Shown in pieces: positions 37,428 through 46,382 of a DNA stretch of 64,000 nt. Both the position numbers and the translations under genes were made by a program. The stretch lies in assembly GCF_000814905.1 (NCBI RefSeq), contig NZ_JXAG01000052.1:1-64000 (forward strand), in the 5' to 3' direction. Source of the DNA: Enterobacter sp. Bisph1. Its GTDB lineage: Bacteria; Pseudomonadota; Gammaproteobacteria; Enterobacterales; Enterobacteriaceae. Below the pieces are notes generated by a model, which was given only the letters and a program-made list of their open reading frames with translations, ran no database searches and had not been told where the DNA came from. Within the stretch, counting starts at the first letter, position 1. The number at the start of each line of letters is the position of its first letter.

Positions 37428-40400
37428 TAGTCAGTTTCTTCCGTGGTATCAAGGGAATCCATAATTTCAATATTTTCAGCCACCTGCAGCGGAGCTGTAT
37501 TAACATTAAAGATGGTACTCGGCAGGGTAAAATTACGCAGTTTCAACAGAGCTAATGGCCCTTCACCGGCTTCGGTACGCAATGTGTAGTTAAGCATCCG
37601 CCCATCCTGCGCCTTCCAGCTTAAGTTCCAGCTGCTGCCTGTTCCCGCATAGGCTTCACGTTTTGCGGAGTCAAGAAGACGGATCAAGCCCCAGCTCCCC
37701 GGCAGGTCTGCATAAAGACGCGTCCCTGCCTGGGTGCTTATCCAACTTAAACTGGCTCCGGGAGCCTCAGTGTCCGCAGGCCATGTAAATCGCTTCCAGA
37801 CGGGCATCTGATTAACGTAGACCAGCTTCTGGCTATCGATAACCAGGTTCGTTTGCATTACACCTTCTGCAGTACCGGGACGCAGGTTAAAATGCAGCCC
37901 TGCTTCGCCGTTGGTAAATACCACATCGGCAATCTGGCTTAGAGTATTGATGGCCTGCAGGAATGCAGGGTTGAAGGTCAGTCCTTGCGCGTTAATGCTG
38001 TCCGGCACCCAGCGATTTCCCTCGCGATGCAGCACACCGTTGAGGCGGGTCTGTAAGAAACGTGCAATGCGCCCGGCGTCGGTATTGAGATATTTCGCCA
38101 GCAGCGGAAGCGAGGCGTCGCTGCTAACATTTTTAAAAGGATAACGCCCGGCAAAGGCAGTATTCCAGTCATCCACTACTGCCGCACGCCATTGTGCATT
38201 CAGGCTGTCAGCCGCCGGATTTAGCACCTGTTGCCAGGCCTGCTCCATCGGACGGACAAAAACCGTCTGACCAAATCCGCTCCACTCCTGACCAAGGCCT
38301 GCAGCCATCAGGCTGCCATAATCCCGCGTGGCGGTTAAATCAACAGCTTTGCCCTGAAATACGGTCTGCGCCAGCGTTTGTGTCATGGCCTGCGGGTCGC
38401 TCGCGTTAGTGACCTGTTGCAGACGAAGTCGAACCTGCGTCACACGGGTAAGAAAAGTTTGCAGAGTCAACGAGTCACTGCCGCTGCCCTGGTTATCCAT
38501 CAGCGCCAGCACCGGACCGAAGGTTGCATCCAGGGGCCCATACGCCAAAGCGCTTTGATCGATTGCCGGTAATTTGTCACGCGCAAGCAAATTCCTCGCT
38601 GACTTGACCAGAGAATCAGAGAGGGCACCCCCCACCTGCCCCGTGCGTCCCTGCACGTTCAGCGTATTCATCAGCGCAACCAGTGGTGACTGTCGTACAT
38701 CGGCCATTAGCGTTAATTGGTCAATAGCATCGGATAGCGTTTGCGCTTTACGCAGCCGCAGGCTATTGAGGAAATTCAGCCACGCTCCGCTGAAATCCGC
38801 AAAATAGCGGGCTGTCAAACGCTCTTTAATGGCCTCCGGTGAGTCCTGCTGCTGCGATGATCGCGAACCCTCTGTTAAAACCCAGTCCAACTCTTCCCGC
38901 CGACCGTTTGCCACCTCATTAATGGCTGACTGAACGGCTTCTTCCCAGGCATGGCGGGTAAACATTCCCGGTACCGTCTCATCCGTCATAAATAACCGGG
39001 CCGCATCGGTATCGCCCGTCATATCTGTCAGACGCATATCAGCAAATTGGTTCGCCACCTGCGCTAACATTTTCTGATAAAGAGTAGATTCACTGTTTCG
39101 CATGCCCATCTGTCGAATGAGCAAGGTCCGACTTTGACTAATGAGTCCGTTGTCTGGGGCCCGCCGCCACTGCGGGTTCGCAATAGATTGTGTGGCATAA
39201 AAGCTCAGCAGCGACGGTCCGTTTGCATGCCAGATACCTGCGGAGACGACATTACGCTGTGGCCACGTTTGCATTAGCGTACTGCTGAACCATTCAGGCT
39301 CCATCCGCTGTGGATTGACCAGCATCAAATAGAGTTTGAGCTGATCATAAGCCTCTTTCGCCAGTTGGCTACGCTGCGCGCTGTCCGGCGGGAGTCCGAC
39401 GAATGCCTCAAGCTGTCGCTGAAGGTGTACGGCTGCGGCATCACGCAACAGCGGCAGTGCACTTTCTGCGTAGCGGGGTGATACCGCAGCCAGCAGGCCC
39501 GCATCCTGATTCATCCCGGCATAAAGATACCAGGGCGCACCGTGCGCCTCGCGGTATTGCAAACGGGACAGCGTTTTCTGCAGTTCGGCCAGTGCCATCA
39601 GCCTGGCAGAAAGCGGCTGTTTACTGGCTTGAATCTTCAGAACTTGCTCCTGAGCGTCGGTGATAAGGGTGCGGTTACCAAAAAAAGAAACCACCATTCC
39701 GGCTGCCCATAGCACCATCGAGGTTGCCGCAATCACTGCCAGCGCTTTACGGCAGCTTAATCCCGGTTTGTGAGGACGCAAACCTGCTGGCAGAACCCGT
39801 ACAGATTCAGGCAGAACGTGCCAGCAGTTGTTCATTCTCCAGTGTTGTTTCACGCTGCGAGCACCGCTGGAATTGACAGGACTGAACACGACGCCTGCCA
39901 ATGGCAACGGGCGATACGGATTGATTAACGTAGATAGCGGCCCCGTAATGTCGGAAAGGCTATGTGTTAGCCGCTCGGCAAGAGAAAGCAGAAAGTGGTG
40001 TTGCGGTGCGCCACAGACCTGCTGTATTCCCTGACTCACAAGTTCAGGAATCAGCGCCTGTAGCTGCGTGTTCAAATTTTCAGGACGACAACCAGCAGGG
40101 AGTAAACATCCTACCGGCTGGGTAATACGGCCCGCTTCGCTACCACTCTGCTGTAAAGACCAGATATAAAGCGGTAACCGCCAGCCAAGGAGTTTATAGC
40201 GGGCAGTAATGGCTTCAGAAACAGTATCAAGTGCGTCGTCAGGGAGCGGCGAGAGCTGAGTGCCGTCGAGAGCGCTGGTCACCCAAATCAGCCCGTCAGC
40301 CGGACGGTGGCGAAGACGGTGCAACGCGTTGAGCCAGGTATGGTCCTCAGGCTGTGCCGGATCGCCACCCCAAAGCAACAACGTTCCTTGATCCTCTTGC

Positions 40401-40825
40401 CACAAATGTGAAGTAAGCCCCGGAATTAGCTGCTCTACGTCGTTTACATGGCCAACTGCGAGCAGGATACGTATCTTACTGGTCCATTTCCTGCCGTATT
40501 GTTGACGCAAATCCTGACGAATAGCATCGATAGTGACATTACGGGCTGGCGTTTGTACGAGGCGTGATTCATCGTTGGGCAAAACCGTTTCACGGCGAGC
40601 CTGTCGACGATGCGACATCTCCATTGCGTATTTTTTAATATCCGGAAGATAACAAAACATTATCAACCCCAGACATAGCATAACGAACAAAATAAGTTGC
40701 TGGCTTCGGGTTTCGACGCCTATAAGCGCACCATAACGGGCAATTAACAACCAAAGTCCCACCGCGCAGGCAAGCACAAATCCTACTCGGCCGAGACGTC
40801 CAAACAGACTACCCAATATGTTCAT
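37427..40825 (-). CDS. tssM: T6SS membrane-complex protein TssM (IcmF)
   Basis: Inner-membrane core of the TssJLM trans-envelope complex. The 1132-residue product has two N-terminal helices (FVLACAVGLWLLIARYG and LILFVMLCLGLIMFCYLP) and a third near residue 360 (ALAVIAATSMVLWAAGMVVSF). A long periplasmic IcmF-type region follows, with VTQVRLRLQQVTNASDPQAM and a C-terminal beta domain that meets TssJ. The cytoplasmic loop has no GxxxxGK(S/T) P-loop; the equivalent stretch reads LLAVGHVNDVEQL. ATG at 40825 with AGGAAG upstream is chosen over a GTG two codons earlier. Confidence 0.93.
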   Translation of the reverse strand: MNILGSLFGRLGRVGFVLACAVGLWLLIARYGALIGVETRSQQLILFVMLCLGLIMFCYLPDIKKYAMEMSHRRQARRETVLPNDESRLVQTPARNVTIDAIRQDLRQQYGRKWTSKIRILLAVGHVNDVEQLIPGLTSHLWQEDQGTLLLWGGDPAQPEDHTWLNALHRLRHRPADGLIWVTSALDGTQLSPLPDDALDTVSEAITARYKLLGWRLPLYIWSLQQSGSEAGRITQPVGCLLPAGCRPENLNTQLQALIPELVSQGIQQVCGAPQHHFLLSLAERLTHSLSDITGPLSTLINPYRPLPLAGVVFSPVNSSGARSVKQHWRMNNCWHVLPESVRVLPAGLRPHKPGLSCRKALAVIAATSMVLWAAGMVVSFFGNRTLITDAQEQVLKIQASKQPLSARLMALAELQKTLSRLQYREAHGAPWYLYAGMNQDAGLLAAVSPRYAESALPLLRDAAAVHLQRQLEAFVGLPPDSAQRSQLAKEAYDQLKLYLMLVNPQRMEPEWFSSTLMQTWPQRNVVSAGIWHANGPSLLSFYATQSIANPQWRRAPDNGLISQSRTLLIRQMGMRNSESTLYQKMLAQVANQFADMRLTDMTGDTDAARLFMTDETVPGMFTRHAWEEAVQSAINEVANGRREELDWVLTEGSRSSQQQDSPEAIKERLTARYFADFSGAWLNFLNSLRLRKAQTLSDAIDQLTLMADVRQSPLVALMNTLNVQGRTGQVGGALSDSLVKSARNLLARDKLPAIDQSALAYGPLDATFGPVLALMDNQGSGSDSLTLQTFLTRVTQVRLRLQQVTNASDPQAMTQTLAQTVFQGKAVDLTATRDYGSLMAAGLGQEWSGFGQTVFVRPMEQAWQQVLNPAADSLNAQWRAAVVDDWNTAFAGRYPFKNVSSDASLPLLAKYLNTDAGRIARFLQTRLNGVLHREGNRWVPDSINAQGLTFNPAFLQAINTLSQIADVVFTNGEAGLHFNLRPGTAEGVMQTNLVIDSQKLVYVNQMPVWKRFTWPADTEAPGASLSWISTQAGTRLYADLPGSWGLIRLLDSAKREAYAGTGSSWNLSWKAQDGRMLNYTLRTEAGEGPLALLKLRNFTLPSTIFNVNTAPLQVAENIEIMDSLDTTEETD

Positions 40826-41957
40826 CTTCACTTCCTGATGTGACGGTACTAATAAAGCGTTCTTCTCCAGAAGAGAATAACGTCAGAAGGGAGGCCTTAT
40901 TTACACTGACCAAATCGGCCGCAAGGGCAGTCAGCAACCATGGTGCTGCCGGTCCAGGAATGCCGCTCCATTTTTCCAGCACCATACGTCCGGCAGCATC
41001 CCATCCGGCGTCGTATTCTTTACCGATTATCATCAAAGGAGCCGCAACTTCATCCCAGCTGCTGCTATCGCAAAGTACACACGAGGCACGACTGGCGACA
41101 GCCTGGGTGTCGAGAAAGAGCCTGAATTCTTCGTCAAATTTTTTAATTTCCAACGGCATCGGCCGAAGCAAACGGGACGAATGTGGCAGGCTGAATTTTT
41201 GTGCCACATCGTCACTAGTCAGCAACAGCGCAGCCAGCCCGTCCGAGTACGCGTCACTCCCACATAATTGCATTACCAGAATAAGATCGACTGTCAGCGC
41301 TGGTTGCTTCAAACGTTCGTCAATCCATGACATGGAAAAGGCAGGCGTTATGCTAATGTTTTCGAGAAATTCGCGTTGTGGGAACAGGGTTTTCCATGCT
41401 GTGGCAAAAGATTCTGCCTGTCCCATGGTTGGCATATCTGTTACTAAAGTTACCCGAACAGGAAGTTCATGGGGTAACTGACATATAGCTGTTTGCAGGC
41501 TTGCCAAGGCCGACCAGACTGGAGCATTAATATGATTCAATTGCCTTGTCAGCGCGAATCTGGATGGAAGGGCGTCAACAGACGATTTCAGGATCGCCTC
41601 TGCCGTCACGCCATCCGGCAGCACAATGCTGCTTGCGGAAATAATAAGGTACCGCTCTGCCCATTCCTCCCATTGTTTCTGTGCACTTTCAGCTTCATTA
41701 CAGAGAAACTTATGCTCATTAACTTTCTTTTCCCACAGCCAACCCCGAAAACAAAACAAAATAAACCAGAACCCGGATGGGGTGAGTGAAACCCACCAGA
41801 TGTTAAATTCGGAAAATTCTTTCAAATACCCTGACGCGTGGAAGAGGAAAATCAATACACTGACTACAGCAGCTAATACGCCGCTTAGTAACCACAGCAT
41901 CATGGACGGAGCGCGTGGCAGTTCTGTTATTAATGCAGGAGTTCTTTTCCAGCCCAT
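40809..41957 (-). CDS. T6SS-locus membrane protein of unknown function
   Basis: 382-residue protein with two N-terminal helices (MLWLLSGVLAAVVSVLIFLF and WVSLTPSGFWFILFCFRGW) and a soluble C-terminal domain of about 300 residues containing RVTLVTDMPTMGQAESFATAW and TVDLILVMQLCGSDAYSDGLAALLL split by a loop. The start at 41957 has GAAGG upstream; the frame stays open further, but without support. It overlaps tssM by 17 bases, so it is co-translated with it and probably belongs to the membrane complex. A similar gene precedes tssM in some enterobacterial loci; I do not name it. Confidence 0.75.
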   Translation of the reverse strand: MGWKRTPALITELPRAPSMMLWLLSGVLAAVVSVLIFLFHASGYLKEFSEFNIWWVSLTPSGFWFILFCFRGWLWEKKVNEHKFLCNEAESAQKQWEEWAERYLIISASSIVLPDGVTAEAILKSSVDALPSRFALTRQLNHINAPVWSALASLQTAICQLPHELPVRVTLVTDMPTMGQAESFATAWKTLFPQREFLENISITPAFSMSWIDERLKQPALTVDLILVMQLCGSDAYSDGLAALLLTSDDVAQKFSLPHSSRLLRPMPLEIKKFDEEFRLFLDTQAVASRASCVLCDSSSWDEVAAPLMIIGKEYDAGWDAAGRMVLEKWSGIPGPAAPWLLTALAADLVSVNKASLLTLFSSGEERFISTVTSGSEDEHIG

Positions 41958-42954
41958 AATAAACCTTCTATATTGATGAAGATGATGGAATAACCTGACA
42001 ACCACGCAGATATTTCCAGCAAGCGACATTTAACACGAAACAATTAAAGGTGCGGCAGTGCACTCCATAAATAACATGGTTATTTTTCTTTATTTCGATG
42101 AGTAATTATAAATCCCATTAGCAAAAGAATATTCTCCAGGAAATCATAAAATTACACGAGGCAGAAACTATCTTATTGCCATAATAATTTTGTTAAATGA
42201 AAAAATAAAACATTTGCCATATTCAATTTTCGAAACCAATAGCAAATAATTAAAAAATCTCATCTTATCACTTTATCAAAACCTATGAATATTACCCTAC
42301 CGTTTGTAAGATTTAAACATGACATATATTTATGAAAGCTCTATATATCTACCAGCATTACCTTGATCTATTAACCAGGGAAATATTTTTAATGCCAACA
42401 TTTTAATATGAGCAAATTTATTACTTACAGGGGTCAAAACTTTCGGATTTGCTATCGACTTTACTTTATTATACAAGGATAATGTTTATTCTCTGACTTT
42501 AAAAAAGAATATAACATTTCAATAATGCATCATTATTAAATGCGATCGACATATCTATCGCTACACACGGGCAAGACTCTTCCCGTGATGGGTAACTGCA
42601 ATTTATTCAACGGTGGATTAGGGATTAAGTGTCCATTTATACAAACCGCCATCATTTATGGCTATTTTACTTTCCCAGCTATCACTAGCTCTGCTACAAC
42701 ACAGGGTGACTAGCAACGTTGCTACGACACACGTTCATTAAATAATAAAATTAGATGGCTCTCTTTTTCTTTTGCGCATGAGACATGTTACCGCCCTTAA
42801 TTGCAAACAATTTTGTTTAAGTCGATGGTGGTTTTGTAAAATATTTTCGCATTTGATATCCGCCAGTAACGATATATTTTCGTATATGGCACAACTACGA
42901 TGGCAATCACCTATAAGGGATGTTGGGTAATATTAATACTCTTCTATCCATTTA
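41958..42954. other. Gene-free AT-rich gap in the T6SS locus (997 bases)
   Basis: No plausible coding sequence on either strand. It holds a hairpin CACGGG/CCCGTG (42566-42587), a perfect 14-base palindrome TAGCAACGTTGCTA (42711-42724) and two near-identical 11-mers GCTACAACACA and GCTACGACACA (42693 and 42721). It should contain the promoter of the tssM-side genes and the end of the lipoprotein array. It may be the scar of a lost effector gene. Confidence 0.55.
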
Positions 42955-43722
42955 TCATTTCGCCATTCTCCTTACATCAGGATGAGTTGAACCATCCGAT
43001 ACAACAGTCCCATCCGGATAAATGATCTTATAGAATGCACCAATTTTATGCTCTGTTGGTGCAACCATTTTTACTACTTTTGATTCATCTAACGTTGGTA
43101 AATATTTAATAGTTACAGACTCCGTCAAATCTATTAATTTTTTTTGCATAAAATCTTCTTCACCAAAAATATTTAATGAGTCATTTTCGCGTATCAATTT
43201 GTTAGTTTTGATTAAGGGAAAGTATGTCGGTGAAAAAACAGGGTTTCTGTCTGATAGAATATCAAACTGACCATTACGCGAGGCATCATTATCAAATGCA
43301 AGAGTTATCCCTACAGCAGTACCGGGTAGCAGATCCTTACCAATATGAGTAGCGTCTATATATTCCATACCTAGAGTCATCGCACTTAAAGACCACTTGC
43401 ATGAACCGCCACCAGTCATGGCTGTTTTTGCTTTCCAAACTTCGCCTTCCTGCTGCATAGGGATGCTAATAACGTTGTAGCTGGGCTCCGTGATAACGGA
43501 ACCATCAAATCCGCTGATTCTCTTTTTTTGACATGAGTATGAAATATATCTTGCCTCTAATGGCAAAGGTTCTGTATAAGGCGAAGGATTTTTTATTTCA
43601 ATATTTATCCATTTTGTATCTGACGGCGGAGATAGTGTTTTGTTAACAGGCCTGCTTATGCTGCAGCTTGCCAGGAGAAGCACCACCAGGGGAAGGGTAA
43701 AGCACTTTGAATGATTAAACAT
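42955..43722 (-). CDS. Tli-like immunity lipoprotein, copy 4
   Basis: 255-residue lipoprotein, the most distant of four tandem paralogs from the lipase gene. The ATG at 43722 has AAGGTGA upstream and gives a 20-residue signal ending LLLASC (Cys20); a GTG three codons earlier is possible. The first 150 residues are nearly the same as in copies 1-3, including the stretch SRPVNKTLSPPSDTKW. The last 90 residues differ strongly from all others (SDRNPVFSPTYFPLIKTNK and a C-terminus of HPDVRRMAK instead of the shared FPDFDKVDKM). Probably a periplasmic immunity protein with altered specificity or degenerating function. Confidence 0.8.
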   Translation of the reverse strand: MFNHSKCFTLPLVVLLLASCSISRPVNKTLSPPSDTKWINIEIKNPSPYTEPLPLEARYISYSCQKKRISGFDGSVITEPSYNVISIPMQQEGEVWKAKTAMTGGGSCKWSLSAMTLGMEYIDATHIGKDLLPGTAVGITLAFDNDASRNGQFDILSDRNPVFSPTYFPLIKTNKLIRENDSLNIFGEEDFMQKKLIDLTESVTIKYLPTLDESKVVKMVAPTEHKIGAFYKIIYPDGTVVSDGSTHPDVRRMAK

Positions 43723-43841
43723 ATTTTTCACCTTTTTGCCTCACAGTGAATATTGCAAAGAATACCGCTTCCCCATAGACATATATTGGGTTAGATAAAA
43801 TCGATTGATAATTATGGCAATTAACCTATCGTCATAATAAT

Positions 43842-44609
43842 TTATTGAACTTTCATCTTATCGACCTTGTCAAAATCGGGGAAAATTTCACCCTTTGCGC
43901 CAATATTGCCATCAGGGTATATTATTTTTGAACGAGCACCTTCGATCTTTTTTTCTATTCCTATGTATCTTACAACTTTAGATTCATCTAATTCAGGATG
44001 GAATTTAATTTCTGTTGTTTCATAAACTCTTAACTGCAAAAATCTTTCTTTACCCAATAGAGACAACTCTTTCGTTTTTTCTCCCAAATTCCATTCTGAG
44101 ATAAAGGGATAATACTTTGGTGATAAGTATAAATCTCCATGAGCCGATGCGTATTGTCCATTACGAGAAGCATCATTATCAAAAGCAAGCTTCGCACCAA
44201 CCGCCGTTCCTGGAACCAGTTCTTTGCCAAGATGCGTAGCATCAATATATTCAATCCCTAGAGTTACTTCACTTAAAGACCACTTGCATGAACCTCCTCC
44301 AGTCAAGGCAACCTTTGCTTTCCAAAAAGCATTACTCTGCTGCATGGGGATGCTAATAACATTGTAGCTGGGCTCCGTGATAACGGAACCATCAAATCCG
44401 CTGATTCTCTTTTTTTGACATGAATATGAAATATATCTAGCCACTAATGACAAAGGTTCTGTATAAGGCGAAGGATTTTTTATTTCAATATTTATCCTTT
44501 TTGTATCTGACGGCGGAGATAGTGTTTTGTTAACAGGCCTGCTTATGTTGCAGCTTGCCAGGACAAGCACCACCAGGGGAATGGTAAAGCACATTGGACG
44601 ATTACACAT
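43842..44609 (-). CDS. Tli-like immunity lipoprotein, copy 3
   Basis: 255-residue lipoprotein, paralog of the three neighbours. The ATG at 44609 with AAGGTGA upstream gives a signal peptide ending VLASC (Cys20). The first half is close to copies 1, 2 and 4; the C-terminal half is close only to copy 2 (SPKYYPFISEWNLGEK, IEKKIEGARSKIIYPDG), pointing to duplication of copies 2 and 3 from each other. It is separated from copy 4 by about 120 bases that resemble the gap between copies 2 and 3. Confidence 0.82.
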   Translation of the reverse strand: MCNRPMCFTIPLVVLVLASCNISRPVNKTLSPPSDTKRINIEIKNPSPYTEPLSLVARYISYSCQKKRISGFDGSVITEPSYNVISIPMQQSNAFWKAKVALTGGGSCKWSLSEVTLGIEYIDATHLGKELVPGTAVGAKLAFDNDASRNGQYASAHGDLYLSPKYYPFISEWNLGEKTKELSLLGKERFLQLRVYETTEIKFHPELDESKVVRYIGIEKKIEGARSKIIYPDGNIGAKGEIFPDFDKVDKMKVQ

Positions 44610-44724
44610 ATTTTTCACCTTATGCTATACAGAGAACATTGCAAAGCATCTCGCTTCCATATAGACATATATTGAGTTAAAAAATGTTTGATAATTATAG
44701 CAATTAACCTATCGTCATAATAAT

Positions 44725-45495
44725 TTATGGAAGCTTCATCTTATCGACCTTATCAAAATCAGGAAAAATCTCTCCATTTGCTCCAACACTACCATCAGGG
44801 TATATTATTTTTGAACGAGCACCTTCGATCTTTTTTTCTATTCCTATATATCTTACAACTTTAGTTTCATCTAATTCAGGATAGAATTTAATTTGGTTTG
44901 TTTCGTAGGCTCTTAAATGCAAAAAACTTTTTTTACCCAAAAGAGATAGCTCTTTCTTTTTTTCTCCCAAGTTCCACTCAGAGATAAAGGGATAATATTT
45001 TGGTGATAAATACAAATCTCCATGAGCCGATGAATATTGACCATTTTGAGAACTATCATTATCAAAAGCAATACGTGCACCGACCGCCGTTCCGGGGACG
45101 AGTTCCTTATCAAGATGTGTCGCATCTATATATTCGATTCCCAGATCTACCACATTTAATGTCCATTTACATGATCCCCCGCCGATCATAGCAACTTTTG
45201 CTCTCCAGATATCGCCACCCTCTTGCAGCATGGGAATGCCAATAACGTTGTAGCTGGGCTCGGTGATAATGGAACCATCAAATCCGCTGATTCTCTTTTT
45301 TTGACACGAATATGAAATATATCTGGCTTCTAATGGAAAAGGCTTTGTATAAGGCGAAGGATTTTTAATTTCAATATTTATCCATTTTGTATCCGACGGC
45401 GGAGAAAGGGTTTTGTTAACAGGCCTGCTTATGCTGCAGCTTGCCGAGAAAAACAACACCAAGGAAAATAAAATTATTTTTGAGTGGTTATGCAT
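44725..45495 (-). CDS. Tli-like immunity lipoprotein, copy 2
   Basis: 256-residue lipoprotein. The signal peptide MHNHSKIILFSLVLFFSASC has Ser at the -3 position of the lipobox, a weaker match than the Leu in the other three copies, so lipidation is less certain. The mature N-terminal half is shared with all copies; the C-terminal half is nearly that of copy 3. A gap of 119 bases separates it from copy 1. Likely a periplasmic neutraliser of a lipase effector, possibly of a non-self variant. Confidence 0.8.
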   Translation of the reverse strand: MHNHSKIILFSLVLFFSASCSISRPVNKTLSPPSDTKWINIEIKNPSPYTKPFPLEARYISYSCQKKRISGFDGSIITEPSYNVIGIPMLQEGGDIWRAKVAMIGGGSCKWTLNVVDLGIEYIDATHLDKELVPGTAVGARIAFDNDSSQNGQYSSAHGDLYLSPKYYPFISEWNLGEKKKELSLLGKKSFLHLRAYETNQIKFYPELDETKVVRYIGIEKKIEGARSKIIYPDGSVGANGEIFPDFDKVDKMKLP

Positions 45496-45614
45496 ATTTC
45501 ATCACCATTTCGATATTTTATAAAACAACAGAAACCTAACTTTTCATTAGAGGACAGATACCATTGAATAATGAAAGATAATTCTCGTCAAATAAATTGA
45601 TCTGTAAAGATAAT

Positions 45615-46382
45615 TTATTTCAATATCATTTTATCAACTTTATCAAAGTCAGGAAAAAGTGTTCTTGCAGGTGCAACACTACCATCAGGATAAATAATCT
45701 GCGGGTATGCTCCGTTTCCTTTTTTTTCAACCCCCATAAACTTCACAATTTTCTTTTCATTTAGCTCAGGAGAAAAAACGAATTTATGTAAATCATAAAC
45801 ACGCAGAGATAAGAAGTCTTCCTTTCCTAATAAAGATAATGTATTTTCTCTCTTGCCTATTTTTTTCTCCCTCAAGTAAGGGAAATACTTTGGAGATAAT
45901 TTCAAATCACCGCGAGTCAGAGTATATTGTCCATTCCGAGAAGCGTCATTATCAAAAGCAAGCTTCGCACCGACTGCAGTTCCAGGAACCAAATCTTTGC
46001 CAATATGCGTAACCTCAACATATTCAATACCTAGAGTCATCGCGCTTAAAGACCACTTGCATGAACCGCCACCAGTCATGGCTGCTTTTGCTTTCCAAAC
46101 TTCGCCTTCCTGCTGCATAGGGATGCTAATAACGTTGTAGCTGGGCTCGGTGATAATGGAACCATCAAATCCGCTGATCCTCTTTTTTTGACACGAATAG
46201 GAAATATACCTGGCCTCTAATGGAAACGGTTTTGTATAAGGCGAAGGATTTTTTATTTCAATACTTACCCATTTTGTATCAGACGGCGGAGATAGTGTTT
46301 TGTTAACAGGCCTGCTTAGACTGCAGCTTGCTAAGGAAAACAACATTAGAGAAACAAGAAAAATTTTCAATAGGTTATACAT
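45615..46382 (-). CDS. tli: Tli-like immunity lipoprotein, cognate copy 1
   Basis: 255-residue lipoprotein, signal peptide MYNLLKIFLVSLMLFSLASC with lipobox LASC (Cys20). The start overlaps the end of the lipase gene by eight bases, so this copy is translationally coupled and is the best candidate for the cognate immunity protein. In E. cloacae Tli was reported, as I recall, to act twice: in the periplasm it neutralises incoming Tle, and a cytosolic form made from internal starts is needed to activate Tle. Internal methionines (for example ISIPMQQEGEV) are present here. The C-terminal half differs from the other copies. Confidence 0.85.
   Translation of the reverse strand: MYNLLKIFLVSLMLFSLASCSLSRPVNKTLSPPSDTKWVSIEIKNPSPYTKPFPLEARYISYSCQKKRISGFDGSIITEPSYNVISIPMQQEGEVWKAKAAMTGGGSCKWSLSAMTLGIEYVEVTHIGKDLVPGTAVGAKLAFDNDASRNGQYTLTRGDLKLSPKYFPYLREKKIGKRENTLSLLGKEDFLSLRVYDLHKFVFSPELNEKKIVKFMGVEKKGNGAYPQIIYPDGSVAPARTLFPDFDKVDKMILK

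Larger units (their letters stand above)
42955..46382 (-). repeat. Four-copy tandem repeat of lipoprotein gene plus spacer
   Basis: Units of about 880-890 bases are repeated four times. Signal-peptide-proximal DNA is almost identical between copies; for example GTTTTGTTAACAGGCCTGCT recurs at the same place in each unit. The 5' half keeps high identity and the 3' half varies. Spacers between copies 2-3 and 3-4 are themselves homologous (both contain CTATCGTCATAATAATTTAT), so whole gene-plus-spacer units were duplicated. Confidence 0.9.
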
